Notes under the pieces: generated by a model
Databases searched by the model: none
Seen by the model: the letters and a program-made list of their open reading frames with translations, nothing else
Told to the model about the DNA's origin: nothing
Translations under genes and position numbers: made by a program
Assembly (NCBI GenBank): GCA_030268105.1
Contig: BSDZ01000078.1
Coordinates: 6,061,001 to 6,125,000 of the forward strand
Origin: Volvox africanus
Taxonomy: Eukaryota > Chlorophyta > Chlorophyceae > Chlamydomonadales > Volvocaceae
DNA: 64,000 nt
Direction: 5' to 3'
Shown here: piece after piece, positions 11,293-24,400 of the stretch
Position numbering within the stretch: the stretch's first letter is position 1
Layout: each line of letters opens with the position of its first letter

Positions 11293-14200
11293 ATGCCTGA
11301 CTTATCTCCAGCTTCATCATGGCTGGTAACAGTACTGACCCTGACGATTGCAATCACCATTGAGGCGAGCCAGAGTAAGTCGCCGCTGCTAAGTACTTAC
11401 TTTAGCTGTAAGCTCGTAAGAAAGTAGGTCCATAACATTCAAATGGTTGCCATAGTATCATTTGCTACGCCAAGCTAGGAATGGCCGCAGCGGTGAACAC
11501 TGCTTAGCAAATAATAAGCAATATACTTTTCCATCTTTACAGGAATATCCTTTAATGACGACCGATTTCCAATCCAGAGAGTCAGGGCACTGCTGGTAGT
11601 CACCGTACCTACGCGAACCAGTACTGTCGACATAGTCTCCTCTCCCGCTCCCTCCTATCCAGGCGACCCCTTTAATGCCCTACAGCCATTCAAACCGGAG
11701 TCGCCTCCCCAAAAGCTACCTTCTCTGCTGCCGCTAGCGACTCCGCAGCCCCATACCGCTCCACCTACTGCCACCCTCCCTATTCCGCCAACACCGCTCA
11801 GACGTCTGCCCCCCGCGCTCCACCGGTCTCCTTCTCCAAGGCGACCGCCTCAGTTGCCCCCTTCACCAAGACCGCCGCCCTATCCGCGCAAACCTCCCCA
11901 ACCAAGACTGCCACCGCGTTCCAGGCCTTCCCTTTTGCCAGGGCTACTGGCGCCACTTCCGTCGACCCAGCCGTTCCCGTCATCATGGGTACCGCCATCA
12001 TATCCAACACCACCCAGCCCACACCCATCATATCCACTACCTCCCAGCCCACCACCACCCAGCCCACTAACACCCAGCCCAGCGACACCCAGCGCAGCAA
12101 CACCCAGCCCAGCGACACCCAGCCCGATACCACCCAGCCCAGCAACACCCAGCCCACTTACACCCAGCCCACTTACACCCAGCCCACTTACACCCAGCCC
12201 AATAACACCCAGCCCAGCGACACCCAGCCCAATACCACCCAGCCCAATACCACCCAGCCCAATAACACCCAGCCCAATAACACCCAGCCCAATAACACCC
12301 AGCCCAGCAACACCCAGCCCAATAACACCCAGCCCAATTCCACCCAGCCCAATAACACCCAGCCGAATACCACCCAGCCCAATAACACCCAGCCCAATAA
12401 CACCCAGCCCAATAACACCCAGCCCAATAACACCCAGCCCAATAACACCCAGCCCAGCAACACCCAGCCGAATACCACCCAGCCGAATACCACCCAGCCC
12501 AGCAACACCCAGCCCAGCACCGCCAGTGCCGTCTCCCAGCCTGCCCCCGGGAGCACCTCCACGGTCTCCGGAACCCAGCCGCGTACGGCCGGGCTTGCCA
12601 AAGCCACTGCCGCCCAGCCCTATCCCTATACCGTCCTCACCACCATCGCCCCGTCGCCGTCCTCCACCCAGGCCGCCGCTGCTGTCAAGACCCCGACCAC
12701 CGCCACGATCAGCACCGCTTCCACCACCCCACCCTCCCCCGCCCTCTCCACTGGTACCCTATCTTAGCCCTCCGCCACCGCCGCCGCCGCCACCATCACA
12801 ACCTTTGCATCCCAGACCTCCGCCACCGCCACCGCCGCCGCCGCCTCCATCACCACCCCTGCATCCCAGACCTCCGCCGCCGCCACCGCCGCCGCCGCCT
12901 CCATCACCACCCCTGCATCCCAGACCTCCGCCGCCGCCACCGCCGCCGCCGCCTCCATCACCACCCCTGCATCCCAGACCTCCGCCACCCCCACCGCCGC
13001 CGCCGCCTCCATCACCACCCCTGCATCCCAGACCTCCGCCACCGCCGCCGCCGCCGCCGCCTCCATCACCACCCCTGCATCCCAGACCTCCGCCACCGCC
13101 ACCGCCGCCGCCGCCTCCATCACCACCCCTGCATCCCAGACCTCCGCCGCCGCCACCGCCGCCGCCGCCTCCATCACCACCCCTGCATCCCAGACCTCCG
13201 CCGCCGCCACCGCCGCCGCCGCCTCCATCACCACCCCTGCATCCCAGACCTCCGCCACCCCCACCGCCGCCGCCGCCTCCATCACCACCCCTGCATCCCA
13301 GACCTCCGCCACCGCCGCCGCCGCCGCCGCCTCCATCACCACCCCTGCATCCCAGACCTCCGCCACCGCCACTACCAACGCCCTTGCATCATCAGCCGCC
13401 ACCACAGCCATCCCCTTCGCCTCCCCATGTGCCACCATCACCACTTCCCAAACCAACCCTACCACGAACCCCCCCATCGCCGCCCCTAGGTCGGCCCCCA
13501 CGGAAACCCGCGCCACCACGCCAGCGATCTTCACCACCGCCCCGCCCTAAGCCGCCCTTACCGCTTCCTAGCCCGTTGCCACCACTATCACCACCTTCAC
13601 CAACACCGCCTTCGCCAGTACCGCCAGCACCAGCACCGCCTTCACCAGCACCGCCTTCACCAACACCGCCTTCGCCAGCACCGCCTTCACCAACACCGCC
13701 TTCACCATCACCGCCTTCGCCAACACCCCCTTCACCAGCACCGCCTTCACCAGCACCGCCTTCACCAGCACCGCCTTCGCCAACACCGCCTTCGCCAGCA
13801 CCGCCTTCACCAACACCGCCTTCGCCAACACCGCCTTCGCCAGCACCGCCTTCACCAACACCGCCTTCACCAGCACCGTCTTCACCAGCACCGCCTTCGC
13901 CAACACCGCCTTCACCAGCACCGCCTTCGCCAACACCGCCTTCACCGAGACCACCTTCGCCAACACCGCATTCACCAGCACCGCCTTCGCCGAGACCGCC
14001 TTCGCCAACACCGCCTTCACCAGCACCGCCTTCGCCGAGACCGCCAGCACCATCACCGCCTTCGCCAACACCGCCTTCACCAGCACCGCATTCACCAACA
14101 CCGCATTCACCAGCACCGCCTTCGCCAACACCGCCTTCGCCAGCACCGCCTTCACCAACACCGCCTTCGCCAACACCGCCTTCGCCAACACCGCCTTCAC

Positions 14201-16623
14201 CAGCACCGCCTTCACCAGCACCGTCTTCACCAGCACCGCCTTCGCCAACACCCCCTTCACCAGCACCGCCTTCACCAGCACCGCCTTCGCCAACACCGCC
14301 TTCGCCAACACCGCCTTCGCCAGCACCGCCTTCGCCAACACCGCCTTCGCCGAGACCACCTTCGCCAACACCACCTTCACCATCACCGCCTTCGCCGAGA
14401 CCGCCTTCGCCAACACCGCCATCGCCAACACCGCCTTCGCCAATACCGCCTTCGCCAACACCGCCAGCACCATCACCGCCTTCGCTGAGACCGCCAGCAC
14501 CATCACCGCCTTCGCCAACACCGCCTTCGCCAACACCGCCATCGCTGAGACCGCCAGCACCATCACCGCCTTCGCCAACACCGCCTTCGCCAACACCGCC
14601 TTCGCCAACACCGCCTTCGCCAACACCGCCAGCACCATCACCGCCAGCACCATCACAGCCTTCGTCAACACCGCCTTCACCATCACCGCCTTCACCAAAA
14701 CCGCCTTCGCCAACACCGCCTTCACCATCACCGCCTTCGCCGAGACCGCCAGCACCATCACCGCCTTCGCCAACACCGCCAGCACCATCACCGCCTTCAC
14801 CGAGACCGCCAGCACCATCACCGCCTTCGCCGAGACCGCCAGCACCATCACCGCCTTCGCCGAGACCGCCAGCACCATCACCGCCTTCGCCAATACCGCC
14901 TTCGCCAACACCGCCAGCATCAAAACCGCCTTCGCCAACACCGCCTTCACCAAAACCGCCTTCGCCAACACCGCCTTCGCCAGCACCGCCAGCACCAAAA
15001 CCGCCTTCACCAACACCGCCTTCGCCAACACCACCAGCAACAAAACCGCCGGCACCAATGCCGCCAGCGCTGCAGCGCTCACCTAAACCGGCAGCACCGT
15101 TACGATCACGGCCTCCGACGCCCTCACCGCCAGCACCGATGCCTAGTCCGCGCCTACCGCGTCCACCACCCATGCCACCACCCATGCCACAGGTCATTAC
15201 TTCCAGATGGCCCTCTCCACCGCCGCTATCGCCACAGCCGTTCAGTCCTGATACAGCAGATAGCAACGAATACGGTAAGAGCCGTATGCATGTTTGTATC
15301 GTCATTTCCATCCTAGATTGTTTGCAGCGGATTGAGCTACCCCATTACTGTAATGAGCTGGTTATAGTAGTGACGCATTTGCCGTTGCGGACCTAGGAAT
15401 CTTTTCTGGATATAATAAGGTTCTGTGTAGAAGAGGCATGCATAGGGAGCGAGTAGAGGGATGAACAGGCGCCCCGTCCTTGCCGCATGAGCGCTTCATC
15501 ATTTGGTCGGTGCTGGCCGAGTCACAAGGGATGCAGCGACGCAGAAACTCAGCAACCAATGCTTGCGCATTTAATCGACATGCCCGAGGGGATATACTTG
15601 GTACTTACCCGCCCTCCAGATCACCACACACAAACATACCTATAGAGCTTAACGCTGTGTCACGAATCCATGCCATATGTTCCCCTGTAATGCAGTCGGA
15701 GGGTGCAGTGATCCACGGGCTGTCGTGGCGCTCAGTAACGCCTACCGCGCCGAGCACGGGGCGCCCTCGCTTGTTTGGGACAACGACCTGGCCCGTGATT
15801 CTCAGGCGTGGGCATCAAAGCTGGCCAACAACGGCTGCGCTAGGGACCACGACTACAGCGTGCAAGTCGGTGAGAACATCTTGTCGCTGACTGCAGTTCC
15901 GAAGCCAAATAACGCGTGTATCCCGGGAGTGGAGGGCTGGTACAGCGAAATCTCGTCGTACAACTTCAGCACCAGCAAACCCTTCACGGACAACTATAAG
16001 AATGGTGTGGGTCACTTCACCCAATTGGTGAGTTGCTGGGGGTATATTTATGTGCATGTGTGTATGTGTATTGGGCTATTCAGTTGGGGCTTCTGATAAA
16101 AAGGTTTTTTTGACTGAAATGGTAACGCGGATCGGGTAGATGGGCAACACTTCCTGGATAAACATCTCCTCCAGAAGGGTCGGGGAGGGAGGGGGGCCCT
16201 GTGCCTGAAACAGAGGACCCGATCAAACTTGAAGCTTGAACGTACGAAGAGGGATAGTATCAGATCTGTTGCGAGGATTGTGTAGCGCTATTTGCGTAGA
16301 AAAATATCCATCAATGGCACACCAGCTACCTGTACCATGTACCATGTACAGCGCAGTATACGCACGGTGTTAGGGTTTGTGTGCGTAGTCGCCTGTTAGG
16401 CAATTTACACAAATGTGTTCGGCCCGTGTAATGGCCTTTGCGTGTGCAGGTTTGGAAGGCCAGTAGCAGAGTGGGCTGCGGCACAGTAGTGGTTGACCTC
16501 CCCTTCGAATTTCCCTGGGGTACCAGGTATTGGGGCGGCTGCAAGGTGGTGGTGTGCAGATACTTGCGACCGGGCAACGTCGCCAATGACGACATCTACC
16601 TGGCCAATGGTGCGAAGGGTTAG
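11293..16623 (+). CDS. Secreted giant hydroxyproline-rich CAP/SCP (PR-1) protein, paralogue B
   Basis: Four-exon model: 11293-11374, 11543-15274, 15696-16027, 16450-16623 (1439 aa), all phases consistent. Exon 1 starts [10 protein letters not shown] and has a classical signal peptide core ([15 protein letters not shown]) before a GTAAGT donor. Exon 2 (3732 nt) is a rod of roughly 1200 residues with three successive repeat grammars. Exons 3-4 encode the CAP domain: [62 protein letters not shown] and CKVVVCRY. The CAP exon 3 is exactly 332 nt, as in paralogue A, and its introns sit at the same places and phases. This shows tandem duplication. Unlike A it appears to stop soon after the CAP domain, with no second Pro-rich tail. 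Likely an extracellular-matrix glycoprotein. Confidence 0.85.
12060..12520 (+). repeat. 15-bp tandem repeat coding [10 protein letters not shown] pentapeptides
   Basis: About 30 tandem copies of a 15-bp unit (consensus CCCAGCCCAATAACA) inside exon 2 of CAP paralogue B. They encode pentapeptides alternating [10 protein letters not shown] and PSPIP. Because the unit is a multiple of three, copy-number change keeps the frame. Confidence 0.9.
12805..13375 (+). repeat. 54-bp tandem repeat coding an 18-aa LHPR-P11-SPP unit
   Basis: Eleven copies of a 54-bp unit, starting at 12805 (a variant) and then every 54 bases from 12859 to 13345. Each encodes Leu-His-Pro-Arg, eleven prolines and Ser-Pro-Pro. 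Synonymous variants among the CCA/CCG/CCC codons recur with a period of five units (270 bp). Confidence 0.92.
13585..15060 (+). repeat. 15/30-bp repeat coding [11 protein letters not shown]
   Basis: A long array of 15-bp units (CCTTCGCCAACACCG and variants with CAGCA, CATCA or GAGAC) encoding [15 protein letters not shown] and PPSPR pentapeptides in CAP paralogue B. It creates long spurious open frames on the opposite strand. Confidence 0.9.
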
Positions 16624-18967
16624 AGAGGGCGGGAAGTCCAGGGGAGCCACAAATTGCGTACACATCTCCGGTATGTACCTCCTATGTGTTTAAGAGTCAC
16701 TGACCACATCACTTACACTATACGCCACCATCACCATCATGATAAGTCCGTCTAGGTGTGCCCCTGCCTGAGGAAAAATAAACCGTTTGTTTCTGCATCC
16801 TGTGTCTGAGGTGAGGTCCGTGAGGTCCTTAATTGGCAGCCCGCCACAATCTATCTGTCTGTCTGCCCGTTACTGCCGCAGTGCTACCTCCATTGCACCC
16901 GGGTTCATTGCTGCCGCAGTGGACCTAGTCACCAGGTTCTACGCAAAGAACGTTTTGGGAGTATATGCGCGTGCCAATGAAGAACTCCTGTCACAGTTTT
17001 GCAGCGTCGTATGCGCTGTATCTTATAGGCAGGCATATTTAGCATTTTATCTAGGCAGTAGGCAGGGACAGGTAGATACGGACAGGCTTGGATAGTTAGC
17101 GGATAGGTGGGTAGGATAGATTTATTAAGGGCCAATGCCAGGCCAGGAAGTTAGTTGGATGGTTCGGCGGGGCTAAATGAAGAAGCAGATGCAGCATCAG
17201 GTCTTACTGCATCACAATCACGAGGCAGGAGGCGTAAACCCTTCAGGCGCGTGCGCGCGTTATCGTGACCATTCGCTTCTGCGCGCCAGGGTTTCCGTGG
17301 CATATGAGCGCTTTGGTGGCATTGACAAAGAAAGCGCGTGTGGATCGGTCCCGGGACTCACTCGGATGGCTCGCCATTATTGCTGTTGCGGGTGCTGGGT
17401 AAACAGAAGAACAAGAGCGAGAGGTGGTGAGGCTCCTTTATGAATCCACACCGTGGCCCTAAGCTCTAATATCCTAAATATGGATGGCGTGTATGCATCT
17501 TAAAGTCGTCAGGAATGAAGCTGCTCTTGTGGTTTTAGTCTTTTTGAAGCTCGACTTCACGACACTGTAGGACGCACGTAATACCTTAGCCTGTTATCGT
17601 CATACTCCGGGTAGGGCCCCAGCGGGTGCTCGTGAAAATCTTCACTGATGCCATTTACTCATGCTGGTGGCCGTTTCTGGTTGCCAAGTTGATTGTCGTT
17701 GCTGTTGCAGATGGTGAAGATTCATGTGGCGGGTTGAACGTTCAAACATGGCTATGCGCTGGTTGGAATGGTGCATTCGAAACTCTGATAGGACCAACCC
17801 GTGGGAACGCGCATGAACGGCTATAATTAACTAATTTGATTTGGAGGCTGTGCGAAGGGGAGGATGGGGGCTGTGAACGAGTGAGCTTGGGTTGCGTTTA
17901 CTGCGTTGGTCTGATGTGTTGACGCAGTCGACGCAGGTAGGTGTGCATCCCGCGGCACCGGCAGTACATGAACGTGCAAAGAGGACGTACATTGTCCGGC
18001 CTTTTCCCATGACCTGCAAGACCCGCAACGCAAGGATTCACCATCCGTGTGGGAAATGGGGTCGAACTCGATTTTGCAGCCTGGTTTTATGCGTTATAAG
18101 TTCTTGGTACATTTTACCTTTGTTTGCACCTTTCAGCTACCTTTTAGCATACCATTACGAGGCCGATGTGCAGTTTGATTGGGTGTTGGACATACACTAA
18201 TAGAAATATACATTTATATACATATATATGTGTATTCCCCTCTCCTCACAATACCTCCCGCTGTGGTTCAAGTTCTCATCTAATCTTGGGGTCGACAGAC
18301 CCGCGGGCATGGCCCTGAGGTACAGCAGTGTGGTCGTCTATGCATCACATACAATTCCGCACAGCCGTTCACGGACTGTCATAACATACACGCAATTGGT
18401 TGTTGACGGTGCGTAGATACCCTTCGGCGACATTGCAGGAAAGGAATGTGACATGTGAATATGAGATTATACCTTTGTCTGGCATGAATGAGGTGGATGT
18501 CTAGTAGGTAACAAAAGAGTCATACGGACCACTGTTCTAACCCGAATGTAAATGGATGGACGTGCACCCCTCTCCATCCACCTCTTGTGAGCTGGGCACT
18601 TCTTGGCCACCTACCCCCGTATGGGCTTTTCACCTAACTTCCATCTGTTTCAACCCCCACCCGCACTTAACGAGGGCACCCGATGATGTGCCGTACTTAT
18701 GAAAGCTTTCAGGCTTTTGTGAAAATAATCATTTGAACAAAAAATCATGGTTGGAGTCCATGGGTAATTAGTCGAACTAAGAAGGAACGTTGGCCTACAC
18801 AGCTTTTCGTCCGCGTCCGCGTTCTTCGTCTGTGCCGACCGACACCGACAACTTCCGTTAGACACATAAAACCGCATCCTGAACCACACAGACGCAGCAC
18901 TGTGCAAGTCAGCAAAGGTCATGTTTTATACTCCTGATTCGGAGTTGAGGGCAAAACGACCACCCAA
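16624..18967. other. Convergent intergenic region
   Basis: Lies between the stop of CAP paralogue B (+) and the stop of the TYW fusion gene (-), so it holds both 3' UTRs. A TGTAA motif sits near 18546. No supported coding region was found. Confidence 0.45.
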
Positions 18968-21459
18968 TCATTTTAGTCCCAGCTGCCGGCGCAATTTGCC
19001 AAGCAGCCGGGCCCCGTAGAACTCCCGATAATGCGAGGGCAGGGCTGTCAGCTGCGCAAGGGCCTGGTCCACGGCCCGATCCGCCTCCTCGGCCTTTCAG
19101 GTAAATTTGGGGGGAAGTTTGGATGGATGGCGCCGCGCGGAGTTTCAGGTAGCAAGGGTCGAGCGCGAAGGGTAAAAGGCCATATGGGTGGTGGTTGAGA
19201 CTGCAGCGAAGTGGGGTTCATCGGCCCGGGAGAGCGGACAACCGGAGGCACCCAGAGGGGGCGAAACCCGAAGGAGCACAGGGACCACTGAGCGGCGCCC
19301 CGCCACATCCCGTCTGCCCTGGTGAGCCACCCATGACCATATCTGTGCCACGTACCTGTACGAGATCTCGGTTGCCGTACAAATCTTTGCGGTGGTAGAA
19401 CTGCGGGAATTGTGGAGCACGGCGGGTGTCATGGAACCACAGTTCGCTCCACAAGGCATGAATGAAGAGGAATGTGCTTGGGAGGGTATGGACGGGAAAC
19501 CCAGTGTATGGGAAACCCAATCACCTATAGACTTTGCTTCGCGGGTGAGCTCCAACAGCGCTAGGGCTTCCTGCCAACAGCAATTCGGTGTTCAAGCCCC
19601 CTCCCCGTTCTGGAGCCCCACCTCCGGTGCCAGGTGCCTCCAGAAGACGTTGACGCTAATGCTCATTTCGGACCCAATGGTGGTGACGTTGTGAAACCAG
19701 AGGCTCGGCAGAAACAGCACATCTCCCGGGCCCAGATCCGCCACCAATGGCGCCGGGCAATCCGCAAACCTGAGCGGTACGACAAAGCAGAAGAACGGAT
19801 AGGGTCCGGGATAGTCAGGGATGATGAAAGCATAAATACACGCAGGGGTGGAGGATGGCCGGTCAGGACATCACGTCGAGTGAACGCGGGGTTGGCCGCT
19901 CCGAAATGGAGGTGGTGTGGAGTCAATACGGGTGGGTTAAGGCATGATGGTTTGAAAATATCATTTTGGCCATATTTACAGCTCGACAAGGTAGCTGCTT
20001 TCCGCCCTATCGCTATCAAATCGGCCGACGGGAAGTATCGGTGCGTGTTTCGTGGACGCACCGTCTGCATGTGCATGTGCATCTGAATGGCAATCCTGGG
20101 GCGCAGGCTTAAACGGTTTAGAATTCAGCTGCACCTACACGCCTACATACACTCGCACACTCGAAAAGTGAGACACTGCATCCGGCGGTGATGTGCCCAC
20201 ATGAACCCAGCCCCGCTCACGCCCCCTCAGCCCCTCCCCCAACGGCAGTTCGCCCACCTGGGGTACTGCCGCAGGTCGGGGCAGTGCAGGCGGGTAATGG
20301 GGGAGGAGGAGCCCTCCACGTGGAGCGCGTCGTGGCAGGCGGGCGGCCACAACAGCACGCGCTTGTTGCCGCGGACCTGACAGCCAAAGGGATGGGTATT
20401 ATCTCATTATTCGTTGCATTAACGGATGCATAACCGACTGCCTCATGCACGAGGGCAGGCGAGACTTGCAAACGGACGGGGAGCCACACGGCCAGTGCGA
20501 AGCTCGCATGTAAAAGAGGACGCGTAAGGCCCACGCGTAGGATGATTGGGATTACAAGTGCGAAACGCAAAGCGAATGGTGGCTAACGACCATAACGGTC
20601 AACGTACAAAGAACCGGGAAATGCGGTCACTATCCGACACCGGACCGTGCGGCGAGGGGGGGACCGGCCCCATAGGCACCGCATCGGGCAGCGTTTGGCT
20701 TTGTTCCGTATCCCCGGGCTTTCCCGTCTCAGCCATGCTCCACCAACCCACAACACCATCTCCACCACCATCACCACCACTACAACCACTATTACATGAC
20801 CGTCCACACCTTACTATTGGCACCACCACCTTCGTGCCCATGTTGCCGCCCCACACACATTTTCCCCCTCCACATTAGTTGGAATGTCCTCTCTGCCTGA
20901 TCCGTCTCCCCCTGCCGTCATCATTCACCCCCACCCCCCGTTTTCGTTTTCATTTTCCTCTACCTGGCTAACGGAGCTACACGTCGTCCTCCCCCCTCCC
21001 CCATCCCGGTCAGTCATGCTTAACAGCAACGTCTACAGCGGTATCATGCCTCGTGTATTCGTCTTACCACACTGACCGACACCCCGGCCCCCCGCACACC
21101 TGTACCAGCAGGTTGTCCATCACGTCGTAGTGGGTCCACAGCACGAGGTCGGGGGAGCTCATCCGCAGAACACTGCTGTGCAGGCGGGCGGGGTCGAAGA
21201 GAGGCGGTAGGGTCAGGTCCGGCGCCAGGGAGGGGAAAGACGCGGCAAGGTTCGCGGGCTCCTGCAATTGGGTCGGAGGGCAACGGGGCGACAAAGGGCA
21301 GTGCAGGGGGAGGCGGGAGAGACTCCTGTCATTTGGCCTGTGAGCGCGGTGGACCGTCCCCTGGCTGAGGCAGAGGTATCCTAATCCAGTGTGTTTGGCT
21401 TGGCTTGGAAATGGACAGAAAGGAGACCGGGGACACACAGACCCAAGTCCCGACACACA

Positions 21460-21492
<33 letters not shown>

Positions 21493-24400
21493 TCCTCCAA
21501 ACGTGCCCCACCCACCCTGCGTGGATTCCCGCCGATGCTCCTCAGATACAGCACTTCGGGGCCGTCCCCGTACTGCTCTCCGCGCGGAACCAACTCGGGC
21601 CAGCCGCTGCCAGCCTCTCCTCTCCGGGGCCCATCGACTCCACGTATTGCTTCTGCTGTAACGGCGCCAGCAGCACTGGTGGTTGTGGTAGTGGCGGCGT
21701 TGTCGTTGTTGCCGTTGTTGTTGTTGTTGTTGCCGTTGTTGTTGTTGCTGTTGTTGGCGGTGGCGGTGGTAGTGGTGGTGGTGGGCGTTACGCCGGTCAT
21801 CCTCGCCACAAGCTCCGCCAAGGTCATGATGCGGAAGGCAAAGTTCTTGTTTACGAAATCCAGGCGCCCGTGGGGCTCGCGGCTGACGTGGACACTTACC
21901 TGGCAGCAGCCGGTGCGGCACCAAACGGGAGCATTACGTGGGGGAGGAGGAGGGGGCCCCGGGGGAGGGGGGCCTACGGGGCCGTGCGAAGCAACGTCTT
22001 TCGGAACATCAGCAGCGGCAGTTTCCCCATGATAATTGACACCACAGCGTCAAGGGACCGAGGTGGTGTTCCGCCTAAAAGCGCATATCAGTGGCCAAGA
22101 GGGAAAGGGAGGGTACGTGTGGTTAGGGTCCAACCTTTGCTAACACCCCCACACCGCCGCCTTCCTCCAAGTCAACCCACCAGCGTCGACTTGGCTGCCG
22201 GCAGGTTCATCAGGTATTCCGGGGTCCACACTCCAGGGGCGGGACCCAGATTTTGACCTGTCGGACGTTTACGGCGGGTTTCGGTGAGGAGGGGGGTGAG
22301 AAGGCGATTTTTGCCGCTGACATCCGAGAGAGCTGTCATTATTTTATACCGATGGAAGGGAGGTAAGGCGAATAGACGTGGCCTAGTTCTGCCGCTAAAG
22401 GGTGATTGAGGGGGAGGTGCGGGAGACGGGGAGCAGACGGAGGTCCATCAGGTAGAGGGGCCTATGGACGGGCTTCGGAGCGTCGCGGGCCCCACGGCGC
22501 CTCCGGAGGCAGCCCCTCCTGAGGGACTCGTCCTAAGCGCCCGCGGCACCCATCACGAGCGCAGCAGAAAGAGGTCGGTGGGGAAGTCGGTGGGGGAACT
22601 GGGAAGGGTGGCCCGGAGGGTGCAGGCCGCAGCGCAGCGAGCGGATGTGGGAAGAAGCGGCGCTGCTTCAAATCAACATATGCTGGATACATTCCCACTG
22701 ATGGTGGGGGTCCTGTAAATGTCATGAAAACCTAGATGTCGCTGCTGGTGTCAGCGTGGCATTGCTGGCTGCCGCCAATCCTCAGCACCCTCGCGGCACA
22801 CAAACACATCATGCCGTGTGCTCGCAGCAGATGGGCCTCATCCAAAGGGGGGGGGGAGGCCATCACCACCTCGTCCCGTCCGTGTCATGTTACTGAAACC
22901 GTCCCTGGGGTACAGCTCCGAAACCTCTCCCTTACCCACCCTCATCCCGCTATTCCTTACCTTCCAGGATGACCGGCTTACGACCCGGGCTAATGTCCCG
23001 CTCAAACGCCTCCCGGGTTTGCACTCCCCTTACCCGCCGTACATGCGGCAGCACGTCGTACGGCTGCTCATACCAGCGAGGTGCTGCTGCCAGTCCGTTC
23101 TCTGATGCGAGTGATGACTCAGTTGTGGGTGACCGGGTGGCATCGGTGGCGGTATTGGCAGTTCCGATGGCACCGGCGTTACAAACGGTCGTAATCGCGG
23201 AGCTGTCAGTTACAGTTACAGTTACCGTGCCAACTCCATGACGGGAGGTCCCAGTGGCAGGGTGGCGGCCGGGACCGGGGCCGGGGCCGGGGTCGGGGTC
23301 GGGGTCGGGGTCGTTGCTTTGGGACATGCCGGACGATAGCGCGGCAGCCGCCAGGGGCCGACACTCGATGTCCATAACGATGTGCAGAATGCGGGGTGCG
23401 TACCTGTGGTCGCAAGGCATAAGGGAATGAGGAGGGGGAATGGTTCGGGGACGGGGAAAGGGAGGAGGGCGAGGGGGGAGATACGAAGAAGGATAGGAGA
23501 CGTGGGTAAGCCAGAACGAAAATCGGGAAGTCGCACAAGCGGGTCGCTGTTGGCCGGGAGCACCATGTTTGGCAAGAGACTGATACAGGGTGAAGTGAGG
23601 TGCGGAAGGGCGAGATGCACCAGAAATAGTGACCCCACATCTGGCACCCATTCCCTCTTTTCTCCACCCCGCCCCTCTGAACCTGATCGTAGGGGATGCA
23701 GGTCTTCCCCACCTGCCTCCCTCGGTTACCCCCGCCCGTGGGAGGGCCTCTGTGCCTGCTCCCCTCCATTGCGAGTCACCGGTGCCCCTCTCTTCTGCTG
23801 ACGTCATCCCCCCAACCATCTCACCACTTCACCTTCTCCACGTGATGGAGCCGCAGCTGCCAGTCCCTCCCCGCCGCCACCGCCAGACGCCTCAGCTCGT
23901 CCATGGTGTCACTCAGCCACTGGGCCTCCTCACTGTCCGTCACGTTGTGGTGCAGGTGCAGCCACCCGCCTGGGCCAATTATCGGGTACGGCGTTCGTTA
24001 TTTAGTTCCGAACAACACCTGTAACGGTTTGTGTCATGGAATGTCGTAGCAAGCAGGCAGCTGGGGCAAGTGATCCCGGAGCCGGGAGAATGAGCAATAA
24101 GCGGAGAGATGACGGACGGTCGCGTGTGAAAGTGCAACTTATGAAGAGGTTGTTGCTTGTACGAGTGTACGTGAAAGTGTATGTGAGTACTTGTGTACGG
24201 AAAGGAGGAAGTCAAAGAAGGGAAGTCGACATGGAGCTGAAGCCGCGAAGGGCTGTACGACTGGACGTATGTTGGGGGAGGGTATGGTGGCGGTGGGCGT
24301 TATGATGGTGACAAACGACCCCCACCACCACCGATGGAGAAGAAACCCGCCACACACCCACACGACAACGGAGCAGTATGGTTGTGGAAGTAGTGGTAGT

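Noticed and set aside
12000..13400. Regular repeats with spacer-like variation, considered as a CRISPR array
   Set aside because: The units are head-to-tail without unique spacers, are coding, and lie in a eukaryotic gene.
12764..13537. Minus-strand frame made of [13 protein letters not shown] repeats
   Set aside because: It is the antisense of the 54-bp repeat unit. It has no start context or partner exons.
13392..15311. Very long Gly/Glu/Val-rich open frame on the minus strand, and a second Ala/Val/Lys-rich one in another register
   Set aside because: Both are products of the 15-bp coding repeat of CAP paralogue B read in reverse. The plus strand has the signal peptide, introns and CAP domain.
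18968..23403. JmjC region as a separate TYW5 gene
   Set aside because: The TYW2 C-terminus and JmjC N-terminus lie in one continuous exon, and all later exon phases continue that frame.
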